Source: an uncultured Flavobacteriales bacterium (GTDB lineage Bacteria > Bacteroidota > Bacteroidia > Flavobacteriales_G > NORP312). Taken from it: a DNA stretch of 36,278 nt. Shown one piece after another: positions 1-9,006 of the stretch. Made by a program: the position numbers and the translations under genes. Each line of letters starts with the position of its first letter. The stretch's first letter is position 1. The notes below the pieces were generated by a model. It saw only the letters and a list, made by a program, of their open reading frames with translations, did no database searches and was not told where the DNA came from. The stretch lies in contig CAJQPE010000092.1 of assembly GCA_905480125.1 (NCBI GenBank), positions 1 to 36,278 on the forward strand, read 5' to 3'.

Positions 1-592
1 ATCTTTTTTAATTATTTCTTGTTCAAACGACAGAAATTCAACTCCTCAACAAAACAATATTGAACAGACTCCTGAGGCCCTGAATGAAGATAGAAAATTG
101 GATATTTCTTCTTACCGTAAAAGATACGACTCCGACATAATAAAGAAACTGTTTGATGAAGCGGTTGAAAATAATGATAGTCTAAAATCTTTAACTTCAA
201 ATCTAGAAAAAGCAAAAGAGTTCAAATCTGATAGTTTAGAGAGTTACCAAACCTACAAGAGAAATAATCTGACTTATTGGAATGCATTGACAAGATATTC
301 AAACCAAATTAGCGACTCAACATTAAAAAATGAATTGATAGTAATAATTGAGTCTCTAAAAGACAAACATTCAAAAAGAACAGCTCCTTTAGACGAACTT
401 GCCTCGCGTATTGACTCAACTGAACAGGCGCTAGGTGATTTGGAAATACTAATGAAGATAGTAGTTACTGAACCTATGATGGGTAATTATCAACGTAATG
501 AATATCCAGATATCAAAACACTTGAGGCAGTGAAGGAAGTTTTAGATAGTTCAATTACTCAAATTAAGCCTTACACTAAAATTCAAAAATAA
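1..592 (+). CDS. Putative lipoprotein, 5' end cut by window edge
   Basis: The frame is open from base 2 to a TAA at 590-592. A start at the TTG near base 98 would discard a clear lipoprotein signal: bases 2-22 read S-F-L-I-I-S-C, the end of a hydrophobic segment plus a lipobox (I-I-S-C), so the true start lies left of the window. After the Cys comes a polar linker rich in N, Q and E, then about 160 residues of charged, mostly helical sequence without recognisable catalytic motifs. It is probably an envelope-anchored lipoprotein of unknown function. It is followed at once by the long attC-like element at 594, so it may be the first cassette-type gene seen here. The lipoprotein call is fairly safe; the family is not recognised. 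Confidence 0.72.
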   Translation, partial: SFLIISCSNDRNSTPQQNNIEQTPEALNEDRKLDISSYRKRYDSDIIKKLFDEAVENNDSLKSLTSNLEKAKEFKSDSLESYQTYKRNNLTYWNALTRYSNQISDSTLKNELIVIIESLKDKHSKRTAPLDELASRIDSTEQALGDLEILMKIVVTEPMMGNYQRNEYPDIKTLEAVKEVLDSSITQIKPYTKIQK

Positions 593-593
593 C

Positions 594-792
594 GGCATAC
601 AACACTGTATATAGCAAATAGGGCGTTCTTTTGTTAAGTAAAGTTCGGTGCTATTTACCAACATCGCCAAATCGTTGATTTGGCTTTTAGGAATGAATAA
701 ATTAAAAACAAAATAGAACGATTTGGCTCAGTGCAAACTTGAAAGTTTATTGCTTTCTGCTGCCCTACTTGCCATATACTAATCGTTATGCA
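594..792 (+). repeat. attC-like long dyad, site 1 (about 199 bp)
   Basis: Outer boxes are ACAAC (599-603) and GTTAT (785-789), within GCAT-AC-AAC and GTTATGC. Inner arms at 607-624 and 762-779 match over 16 of 18 positions as an inverted repeat; both differences are A/G, so one strand could form wobble pairs. Spacers of 3 and 5 bases separate the boxes from the arms. The centre holds a further small hairpin (CCAAATC-GTT-GATTTGG near 668-684). This is the R''-L''-L'-R' layout of an integron attC site. No T-tract follows, so it is not a plain intrinsic terminator. The whole element is homologous to that at 6884-7078. Confidence 0.68.
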
Positions 793-859
793 CAATTAAA
801 AGTAGGGAAACGCATGTTTCAAACGGTATAAATTAATATAAAACCATAAAAAGATAATT

Positions 860-1981
860 ATGACAATAAAAAGAATTCTTTCACTCTTAGAGTTTATTGC
901 TTCTCTAACTGTTAGCCATGCTCAGGGATATATTAGTCAAACCATACAGTATGACGGCTTAACAAGAGAATACAGCATCTATGTTCCAGCAAGTTATGAT
1001 GGAACTACGAGTTTTCCTTTATTATTCAACTTTCATGGAGGTAATGGTGTTATTTCTGATTGGCAGACAACAGCTGATATGGGACCTATAGCCGATACTG
1101 CTGACTTTATTCTGGTTTACCCCCAAGCACGCCCTGACCCTAGTGACGGAAACTCTCTGAACTGGCTCCCTAAAACGCCAGGCACTTTTGATGACGTGCC
1201 CCTTATAAGTGCTTTGATAGATACGATTGCTAGTAATTACCAAATAGATCAGAACAGAATATATGCTTGTGGGTATTCCTTAGGGGGAGATATGTCATTT
1301 GAGGTTGGCTGTAAACTCAATAACAGAATTGCATCCATCGCCCCGGTCTCCAGAACGATGCAAGCCAATCCGAGTAGTTTTTGTGCTCCAGTGCATCCCA
1401 CCGGTGTTCTCACAATACTTGGCACGGATGACTTTATTTCTCCATACGGTGGATACCCCGGTTATTACTTATCTGCAGAAGAAACGCATAATTATTGGGC
1501 AATCCATAACAATTGCAATACAACTGCAATCATGAGTGCTGCAAGCGCAAGTGTAGAACGATACACCTGGTCTACGGCATCAGGCTGTGCCTATGTGGAG
1601 GAGTTAAAGGTAATAGGAGGAGGACATGATTGGCCAGGAAGCTTTGGTAATATGACTATTGATGCTAACGAAGAGATTTGGCAATTCGTTTCTCGTTACG
1701 ACATTAACGGTTTAATTGGATGTGAGACAACTTCAATAAATGAAAATAATAGTACGCATGAAAATTATAAGGTTCATCCTAACCCTTTTAATACAGAGAT
1801 AACGATAGATATTGGGTTCTTAGAGGAAAAGGAATTTAGGTTATACAATCCAATTGGAGAATTGGTGTTGAGTGGAGTTCTGAATTCTCAAATAAGTATA
1901 ATTGATTTATCTTCATTAGCTCCTAATGTTTATATTTTGAATATTGAAAATCAATCAATAAGGCTGATAAAAACAAAATAA
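860..1981 (+). CDS. Secreted PHB-depolymerase/LpqC-like esterase with T9SS sorting domain
   Basis: This 373-residue alpha/beta-hydrolase resembles the esterase_phb/LpqC group, which includes PHB depolymerases and feruloyl esterases. A signal peptide covers about residues 1-21 (ending S-H-A-Q). The oxyanion-hole HGG lies at 59-61, the nucleophile elbow G-Y-S-L-G at 138-142 (Ser140), the acid is Asp190 or Asp191 in GTDD, and His256 sits in GGGHDWPG. The last 70 residues (HPNPF onward) form a type IX secretion sorting domain, so the enzyme should be exported through the outer membrane and either released or anchored. The substrate cannot be told from sequence: polyesters, hydroxycinnamoyl esters and acetylated sugars all fit. 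It starts 67 bases after attC-like site 1 and ends a few bases before site 2, so it looks like a one-gene cassette. Confidence 0.85.
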   Translation: MTIKRILSLLEFIASLTVSHAQGYISQTIQYDGLTREYSIYVPASYDGTTSFPLLFNFHGGNGVISDWQTTADMGPIADTADFILVYPQARPDPSDGNSLNWLPKTPGTFDDVPLISALIDTIASNYQIDQNRIYACGYSLGGDMSFEVGCKLNNRIASIAPVSRTMQANPSSFCAPVHPTGVLTILGTDDFISPYGGYPGYYLSAEETHNYWAIHNNCNTTAIMSAASASVERYTWSTASGCAYVEELKVIGGGHDWPGSFGNMTIDANEEIWQFVSRYDINGLIGCETTSINENNSTHENYKVHPNPFNTEITIDIGFLEEKEFRLYNPIGELVLSGVLNSQISIIDLSSLAPNVYILNIENQSIRLIKTK

Positions 1982-1987
1982 AACTAC

Positions 1988-2041
1988 TTACAACAAAAGC
2001 TAAACTGCATTAATACGCAGTTTAGCCAAAACGTTGTGTAC
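1988..2041 (+). repeat. attC-like short dyad, site 2
   Basis: This is the cleanest site: ACAAC (1990-1994), spacer AAAA, arm GCTAAACTGC (1999-2008), 8-base loop, perfect complementary arm GCAGTTTAGC (2017-2026), spacer CAAAAC, then GTTGT (2033-2037). Both box pairs and all 10 arm pairs are complementary. No U-tract follows, which argues against a simple terminator. The gene at 2070 starts 28 bases later. Confidence 0.72.
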
Positions 2042-2069
2042 AATTACGATTTAACAAATTATTGCTATT

Positions 2070-2450
2070 ATGAATGAATCACTAGCGGCAATAGTCTTCA
2101 CTGTCCTAACAGGGATTGTTATGATTTTTCAAGGGTGTTTAGCACTTGGATTACCTTGGGGCAAAGCTTCCATGGGAGGAAAATATCCTGGAAAGTATCC
2201 ACCAAAAATGAAGGCCGTTGCTATAATTAACATGGTAATATTAGGTTTGTTTGCTGCGATTGTATTGTCAAAAGCTGATTTACTATTTCCACAATTAAAA
2301 TCAATTTCAAATATTGGAATTTGGTTTGTTGTAGCATTTATGCTCGTAGGAACAGTTTTGAATACAATTACTCCAAGTAAAATTGAAAGAATATGGGCCC
2401 CAGTTGCTTTGTTTCAATTAATCACAAGCTTAATTATGGCAATTAGTTGA
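2070..2450 (+). CDS. Small four-helix integral membrane protein
   Basis: This protein of 126 residues has four predicted transmembrane segments at about 7-28, 48-67, 82-100 and 108-125. Between the first two is a conserved-looking loop, P-W-G-K-A-S-M-G-G-K-Y-P-G-K, and before the last helix T-P-S-K-I-E-R-I-W-A-P-V. I recall similar hypothetical proteins in many bacteria, often as orphan genes, but know no function. It lies alone between attC-like sites 2 and 3, with a short leader and no evident promoter. Coding status is well supported by length, composition and the membrane pattern. Confidence 0.78.
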   Translation: MNESLAAIVFTVLTGIVMIFQGCLALGLPWGKASMGGKYPGKYPPKMKAVAIINMVILGLFAAIVLSKADLLFPQLKSISNIGIWFVVAFMLVGTVLNTITPSKIERIWAPVALFQLITSLIMAIS

Positions 2451-2511
2451 TGTCTGAATAATCAGTTAAGAAAACATGCTCAATAAATAATAAAAAATAA
2501 TTAAAAACAGC

Positions 2512-2584
2512 ACACAACAAGGGCTAAAACACAAAGCCCTAACCTACCAAACCGTTTCTTCGTATTTTAGCCGAAACGTTGGTA
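2512..2584 (+). repeat. attC-like dyad, site 3
   Basis: ACAAC lies at 2514-2518 and GTTGGT at 2578-2583. The inner arms GGCTAAAACACAAAG (2522-2536) and CTTCGTATTTTAGCC (2558-2572) pair at 13 of 15 positions, and both mismatches are of the G:T/A:C type. A pyrimidine-rich loop separates them. The right spacer GAAAC resembles the CAAAAC and AAAAC spacers of sites 2 and 4. The gene at 2630 follows. Confidence 0.68.
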
Positions 2585-2602
2585 ATTAAACCAACAAATT
2601 AA

Positions 2603-4918
<2,316 letters not shown>

Positions 4919-4925
4919 AAGCTAC

Positions 4926-4987
4926 CACCAACAGCGGCTATAGCAGATGGCCTGCGGGACACGTGCCATAGACAAAACGTTATGTTC
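4926..4987 (+). repeat. attC-like dyad, site 4
   Basis: CCAAC (4928-4932) and GTTAT (4979-4983) flank imperfect arms GGCTATAGC (4936-4944) and GCCATAGAC (4965-4973), which pair at 7 of 9 positions. The right spacer AAAAC matches the other sites. The loop is unusually GC-rich for this genome (GGCCTGCGGGAC). The next start codon is at 5010. Confidence 0.55.
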
Positions 4988-5009
4988 ATCAATATAAGAA
5001 TAATATTAA

Positions 5010-5477
5010 ATGGCTAATCTGAAAATTTTCCATTATGAAACTAAGCATCATGAAGCTTTTGCAGCCCTATCGTTAGAATGGCTGAAAAAATATGACCTAT
5101 ATGAAGATGCAGACAAACCAATGTTAGAAAATCCAAAAGAAGTTATTTTGAAAAAAGGAGGTCATATTATTCTTGCTGGATATGAAAATAAAATAGTAGG
5201 AACGGTTACTTTAAAAAAAGTAGACAAATACATTTTTGAATTATTAAAACTAGGAGTTAATCACAGTTATCAAGGTCTAGGAATTGGAGGAAAGCTGATT
5301 TCATGCTGTATAGAGCTATGTAAAAATCATGATGCTAAAAAGATAATTCTTGAAACAAACACCAAACTAGAAAATGCAATTACATTATATAAAAAGTTTA
5401 ATTTCAAAGCAATTGATTTATCTGACATGAGTTATGATATGGCTAATTTTAAAATGGAACTGATCTTAAAGAAATAA
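5010..5477 (+). CDS. GNAT-family N-acetyltransferase
   Basis: This 155-residue single-domain GNAT enzyme transfers an acetyl group from acetyl-CoA to an unknown amine. The acetyl-CoA pyrophosphate-binding motif A is clear near residue 90 (Y-Q-G-L-G-I-G-G-K-L-I), preceded by the strand L-L-K-L-G-V. The downstream Y-K-K-F-N-F-K segment is the usual motif B region. There is no signal peptide, so it is cytoplasmic. GNAT genes are typical cargo of integron cassettes, and this one sits alone between attC-like sites 4 and 5, starting 22 bases after site 4. The family is certain; the substrate is not. Confidence 0.9.
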   Translation: MANLKIFHYETKHHEAFAALSLEWLKKYDLYEDADKPMLENPKEVILKKGGHIILAGYENKIVGTVTLKKVDKYIFELLKLGVNHSYQGLGIGGKLISCCIELCKNHDAKKIILETNTKLENAITLYKKFNFKAIDLSDMSYDMANFKMELILKK

Positions 5478-5483
5478 TAACGC

Positions 5484-5538
5484 CCTACAACAAGTTATAA
5501 AAAACATTAAATCAACCCGTTATACTAAAAGTTCTATC
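5484..5538 (+). repeat. Degenerate attC-like dyad, site 5
   Basis: TACAAC (5486-5491) and GTTCTA (5531-5536) pair at 5 of 6 positions, and the right spacer TAAAA resembles other sites. Inner arms are poor (GTTATA against TATAAC with offset). It is included because it falls exactly where a site is expected, between the GNAT and cupin genes. Confidence 0.4.
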
Positions 5539-5583
5539 TCCAGCCGAAAAACAAATAAACCCAGATTAAAAATCTATACAAAT

Positions 5584-5952
5584 ATGAATTATCAACCGAT
5601 TAATTTCATTGAAAAATTTTCCCTTTTTCAAGAACAATGGAAACCAAAAGTTATTGCAGAACTGAATAATTATCAATTCAAAATTGCTAAAATAAAGGGA
5701 GATTTTATTTGGCACAGTCATTCTGATACAGATGAAGCTTTTATTGTCATAAGAGGAAAATTAAGAATTGATTTTAGAGATGGAGCGGTTATAATAGACC
5801 AAGGCGAAATGTTTATCGTCCCAAAAGGTGTGGAACATAAACCATATGCTGAGAAAGAGGTTCAATTGATGTTGATTGAACCAGAAGGAGTAAAGAATAC
5901 AGGTGATGAAGCTGCTAATAAAATTACCGCAGAGAATAATATTTGGATATAG
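5584..5952 (+). CDS. Single-domain cupin protein
   Basis: This 122-residue protein is a single cupin barrel. Cupin motif 1 is visible as W-H-S-H-S-D-T-D-E-A-F-I-V-I-R-G (metal-ligand His, His and Glu), and motif 2 as G-E-M-F-I-V-P-K-G-V-E-H-K-P (third His), so a divalent metal site is likely. There is no signal peptide. Such small cupins act as isomerases, dioxygenases or sugar/ligand binders, and sequence alone does not separate these. It is another lone + strand gene between dyads (site 5 before, site 6 after). Confidence 0.88.
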   Translation: MNYQPINFIEKFSLFQEQWKPKVIAELNNYQFKIAKIKGDFIWHSHSDTDEAFIVIRGKLRIDFRDGAVIIDQGEMFIVPKGVEHKPYAEKEVQLMLIEPEGVKNTGDEAANKITAENNIWI

Positions 5953-5957
5953 GAAAT

Positions 5958-6136
5958 AAGCACATCGCAAAAAGATAAAGTGGAGGTAATTAAAAAAGCC
6001 AAAGGTATAGCAGTGGATATAAAAAATAGGAGAAACATTAGTAATTTCTGGCTCTTGCCGCGTGCCAAACTTTATACTTAAGTGAACGATTAGTGCTTGA
6101 AACTTGCCTACTATTCATATACTAACCGATGTGCCC
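5958..6136 (+). repeat. Divergent long attC-like dyad, site 6
   Basis: Perfect 8-base terminal arms, GCACATCG (5960-5967) and CGATGTGC (6127-6134), enclose about 160 bp. The right end (C-C-T-A-C-T, then CATATACTAA, then C-G-N-T-R-T-G-C) matches the right end of site 1 closely, so it belongs to the long family. The left inner arm is not clear. The usual AAC/GTT box pair is here ATC/GAT, changed on both sides so that pairing is kept. Confidence 0.42.
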
Positions 6137-6337
6137 AATAAAAAATTAATTGATCAAAAGTAAATACTGAATATATTGAACGAATAGCAAAAATAAATTG
6201 GCAGCAAATTAGCTAAAAGACATAAAATGGAAATATTTTAAGATAATAAAGGTATAAAAACTGTTCACAACGATGTCGAACGCTAATTTTCAACTACCTT
6301 TAGAAACAACGTTTTAATAAAAAAAAGAAATCTGATT
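6137..6337 (+). other. Gene-free stretch before the CIA30-like gene
   Basis: About 200 bp with no credible open frame. It contains a weak candidate dyad: CACAAC near 6271, CTAA...TTTAG inner bases, and ACAACGTTTTA near 6308-6318, just ahead of the start at 6338. It could be a non-coding cassette, a 5' leader carrying a promoter, or a decayed site. No promoter motif is convincing. Confidence 0.35.
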
Positions 6338-6865
6338 ATGAAATTGATTTTTTTGATGATAGTGTGCACTCCTTTCGCTTCAGGTATAATTTTCGACTTT
6401 AATCAAAAGTCAAATCTACAAGACTGGGTTATTGTTGATGACGTTGTTATGGGAGGGAAATCATCTGGCTACTTTGAACTAAGTTCTGAAGGTTATGGTG
6501 TTTTCAAAGGTTCTATATCATTAGATAACAATGGGGGCTTCTCTTCTGTAAGATATAAATTCGATAGAAAATCCATTAAAGAATTTACTAAAATCGTTCT
6601 CAAAATAAAAGGAGACACAAAAAAGTATCAGTTTAGAATAAAATCCAATTCAGCGGATTACTATTCCTATATCACAACCTTTATAACAAATGGTAATTGG
6701 CAAGAAATACAAGTACCGTTAAAAAGTATGATTCCATCATTCAGGGGAAGAAAGCTTGAAAAACCAAACTTTTCAGCTGACAGTATTGAAGAGATAGCTT
6801 TCTTAATTGGAAACAAAAATGAAGAAAAATTTCAGCTACTTATAGATAAAATAGAATTAAAGTAA
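6338..6865 (+). CDS. CIA30-like (NDUFAF1-type) beta-sandwich protein
   Basis: The 175 residues match the CIA30/NDUFAF1-like family: F-D-F near the start, D-W-V-I-V-D-D-V-V-M-G-G-K-S-S-G (the hallmark W...DDxVMGGxS region), G-F-S-S-V-R-Y, then I-K-G-D and the closing beta strands. In mitochondria CIA30 helps assemble complex I; bacterial members are uncharacterised carbohydrate-binding-like modules. A hydrophobic N-terminus (residues 1-16) suggests export, although the cleavage site is short. It is one of the lone + strand genes between attC-like sites. Confidence 0.82.
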   Translation: MKLIFLMIVCTPFASGIIFDFNQKSNLQDWVIVDDVVMGGKSSGYFELSSEGYGVFKGSISLDNNGGFSSVRYKFDRKSIKEFTKIVLKIKGDTKKYQFRIKSNSADYYSYITTFITNGNWQEIQVPLKSMIPSFRGRKLEKPNFSADSIEEIAFLIGNKNEEKFQLLIDKIELK

Positions 6866-6883
6866 ATCAAGTATTAAAACTAT

Positions 6884-7078
6884 TTGCAACATACATAGCA
6901 AATTGGGCGTTCGTTAGTTTAAGAAAGTTCAGTTCTGTTTACCAATACCGGAAAATCGTTATGTTTGGCTTTTATAAATGAATAAGATAAGAACAAAATA
7001 CAACGTTTTGGCTAATTACAAACTAGATAGTTTATTACTTTCTACTGCCCTAATTGCCATTTACTAAACTTTGTCCGC
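6884..7078 (+). repeat. attC-like long dyad, site 7 (about 195 bp), homologue of site 1
   Basis: GCAAC (6886-6890) precedes the left arm ACATAGCAAATTGGGC (6893-6908). The right arm GCCCTAATTGCCATTT (7047-7062) pairs with it at 12 of 16 positions. The right outer box is decayed (CTTTGT where GTTGC would be expected). The interior follows site 1 nearly base by base in long blocks (GGGCGTTC, TTTACCAA, AATGAATAA, GAACAAAATA, TTTGGCT, TACTGCCCTA), so the two are copies of one element. Confidence 0.62.
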
Positions 7079-7099
7079 CACTAGAAAATTAACGACTAA

Positions 7100-7576
7100 A
7101 TGAACACTACTCTAAATTGGGAAAAAGGAATCCTTAAGAATCGCTACAAAATTTATTCGGAAGGAAATTTTGTTGGGAGTTTAAAAGAGAACTCATGGAC
7201 AAATTCTGCAGAGTCTGAGTTAAATGGGAAAAAGTATAGTTTTAAAACAAAAGGAGTCTTTAAGCAAGTAACGCAAATTATCGATTCTGATGATAACATT
7301 ATTGGTAAAATCACCTACAATACATGGATGACAAAAGCCCAAATTGAAATTCAGAATAAAGTTATTAATTGGAAATACGATAATTTGTGGAGTTCAAAAT
7401 GGAGTGTTTTTAGCTCAGAAGGCATTGAAATTAAATATTCAGGTTCATCAACTAAGGGCGAAATTCAATCAAATACTCGTGAAGAACTAATATTATTGAG
7501 TGGTCTATTTGTTACCAATTACTATTGGCAAACAACATTTGTAGTAATTTTTGTACTTTTTCTGATGTGTATTTAA
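7100..7576 (+). CDS. Conserved orphan protein with LURP/tubby-like repeats and C-terminal hydrophobic tail
   Basis: The 158 residues have no signal peptide. Two stretches read as alternating beta strands with the pattern (F/I)-x-S-x-G-x-(F/I)-V-G, then W-T near 30 and W-M-T near 77, as in LURP-one/tubby-like folds; this fold guess is mine. Residues 136-158 are hydrophobic (Y-Y-W-Q-T-T-F-V-V-I-F-V-L-F) and could be a membrane anchor. I recall similar proteins as orphans in Bacteroidota but no function. It starts 22 bases after site 7 and is the last intact cassette-like gene. Confidence 0.7.
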   Translation: MNTTLNWEKGILKNRYKIYSEGNFVGSLKENSWTNSAESELNGKKYSFKTKGVFKQVTQIIDSDDNIIGKITYNTWMTKAQIEIQNKVINWKYDNLWSSKWSVFSSEGIEIKYSGSSTKGEIQSNTREELILLSGLFVTNYYWQTTFVVIFVLFLMCI

Positions 7577-7610
7577 ATACATAAAGAAATAACGACAAGT
7601 AAACAGAGCG

Positions 7611-7725
7611 CAACACAACCTATAATGCCTAAAGCTGTATTACAAGGTTTAACGCCAGCTAATTTATAAAGGCACTGCTTCCCTAAATTTTGTAGTTTAA
7701 CCTTGAAAAGGTAAAACCAAATATA
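7611..7725 (+). repeat. Degenerate dyad after the last cassette-like gene (site 8)
   Basis: GCAACACAACC at the left resembles an attC-like left box. An inverted repeat CAAGGTTTAAC (7643-7653) / GTTTAACCTTG (7695-7705) pairs at 10 of 11 positions, and outer CCTATAATG / CAAATATAGG bases pair partly. No GTT-type right box is seen; the right end runs into the remnant gene at 7758. Confidence 0.3.
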
Positions 7726-7757
7726 GGCTGCTCTCGGGAACTTACGAGGAGCTATAC

Positions 7758-8279
7758 CCTCTCCGCTCTCATCTGTTTTTCAATATCTTCTTTAATATCA
7801 TCCGGAGGGGTTATGTCTTGTAGCTAAACTCTGTTAAACTTTACACCCCATTTATTTGCAGCTTCATAAAATATCGTCCTTAATATTGAATTAATAGTAT
7901 CTCTTGATACTTAATGATTGATCTAATTCAAGTTCATCTATAATATTTCTCAAAGTAGTTTTTGTTAATTTTTCAATGGCATCAAGAAGATTCTCAATTT
8001 CATACATTGCCTTTACGAGATCAACAATTTGAAAATAAAGCAATGCTTTAATCTGTAAATTGAAATTATCTTTTGTATTAACATTTTGTTTTGGAAAATC
8101 ATAAACAGCTTCTCGTAAATCAATTTTAGATTTTTGTTTAAATATTATCACTATTCTTTCATCAAATGATTCTTTGACAAAACGCCAAGTTATATCTCTA
8201 GGTTTGTCTATGATTGGCCATATTATATTTATCCCAGACTATAGGTATTTCAAATAGTCTCCAAAAAAACCTAATTTTA
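7758..8279 (-). pseudogene. SPFH/band 7 (stomatin-like) family pseudogene
   Basis: Translation on the - strand gives an unmistakable SPFH protein: G-I-N-I-I-W-P-I-I-D-K-P-R, then I-D-L-R-E-A-V-Y-D-F-P, T-K-D-N, A-I-E-K-L-T-K-T-T-L-R-N-I-I, E-L-E-L-D-Q-S-L, and in another frame K-W-G-V-K-F-N-R-V, L-Q-D-I-T-P-P-D-D-I-K. The reading is broken by a TAG (8241-8239), a one-base insertion (or two-base loss) near 7905, and a TAG (7826-7824). The membrane-anchor N-terminus and everything after M-R-A-E-R are absent. Intact members assemble membrane microdomain scaffolds and cap proteases. This copy cannot make a functional protein. Confidence 0.85.
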
Positions 8280-8280
8280 C

Positions 8281-9006
8281 ATGAAATTTATTGAGATGAA
8301 AAAACTAAAATTATTAATACTATTTATCACCGTTTTACAATTGGTTATTGGCCAAGGACTGAAATTTGATAATATGATTATGAAAGATGTAAGTGAACTA
8401 TAAGGAAAAGTTAAAGAAATAAGTAGTACTGAGATTAAATATGTTCCAGAATCGAATTCTAATGGGCCATTAAGAGTATTAGAAATAACGTAGTGTTTTT
8501 TAATTCAATATACTGATAGCACTAAGGACGTAATTTCAACTTTAAAATCCACCCCTTCAAAACCACAAACAAATACATCTATTGATAATGTAAAAAACAG
8601 AAATAAAGGAAGGGCTGCTAATGATTCAAATTCTAAAGAATATGCTGTATCCGATTTAAAATCTTATGTGCCTATAAGCTATTATGGAATTGACTATACT
8701 AATGTTAGATTAATTGGCAGCACCGGCTTCAAAGATCCAGATTATATTGTTGATAATTATTTCGGTTCAATTAATAGTCAAGTTATGCTTGAAAGAGAAA
8801 AATACAACTTCGCAAGTTCGTTTAGAAAGAGAAATTATAAAGTTGATTTAGATATGCTTGCTGACGTATATAGAGGAATAAATTCTTATTCAATTCTTAC
8901 TAACTCTGATTACAGTATGGATAAATCCCTTATTGATAGCACTATTCAAACATTCAATACCAAAGTGCAAGAAGGACTTGATTTTGTTATAATAATAGAA
9001 AAATGA
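8281..9006 (+). pseudogene. Exported Bacteroidota hypothetical protein with two in-frame stops
   Basis: One frame runs from ATG 8281 (or ATG 8296, which gives a better signal peptide, M-K-K-L-K-L-L-I) to TGA 9004-9006, with a TAA at 8401-8403 and a TAG at 8491-8493. The interrupted sequence stays meaningful: K-V-K-E-I-S-S-T-E-I-K-Y is a segment I know from many exported Bacteroidota proteins, and Y-Y-G-I-D-Y-T-N-V-R-L-I-G opens a second conserved domain. As I recall it, that domain normally continues well beyond the E-K at the end here, so the C-terminus is probably lost too. A restart at 8668 would give 112 residues but no signal peptide. The final TGA overlaps the ATG of the next gene (ATGA). 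Confidence 0.7.

Noticed and set aside
98-100. TTG at 98 as the start of the first gene
   Set aside because: The same frame upstream encodes a lipoprotein signal end and lipobox, so the start is outside the window.
8401-8493. Stop-codon recoding (TAA/TAG read as amino acid)
   Set aside because: All neighbouring genes end at normal TAA/TAG/TGA codons, the adjacent gene is also decayed, and the C-terminus appears truncated. A pseudogene is simpler.
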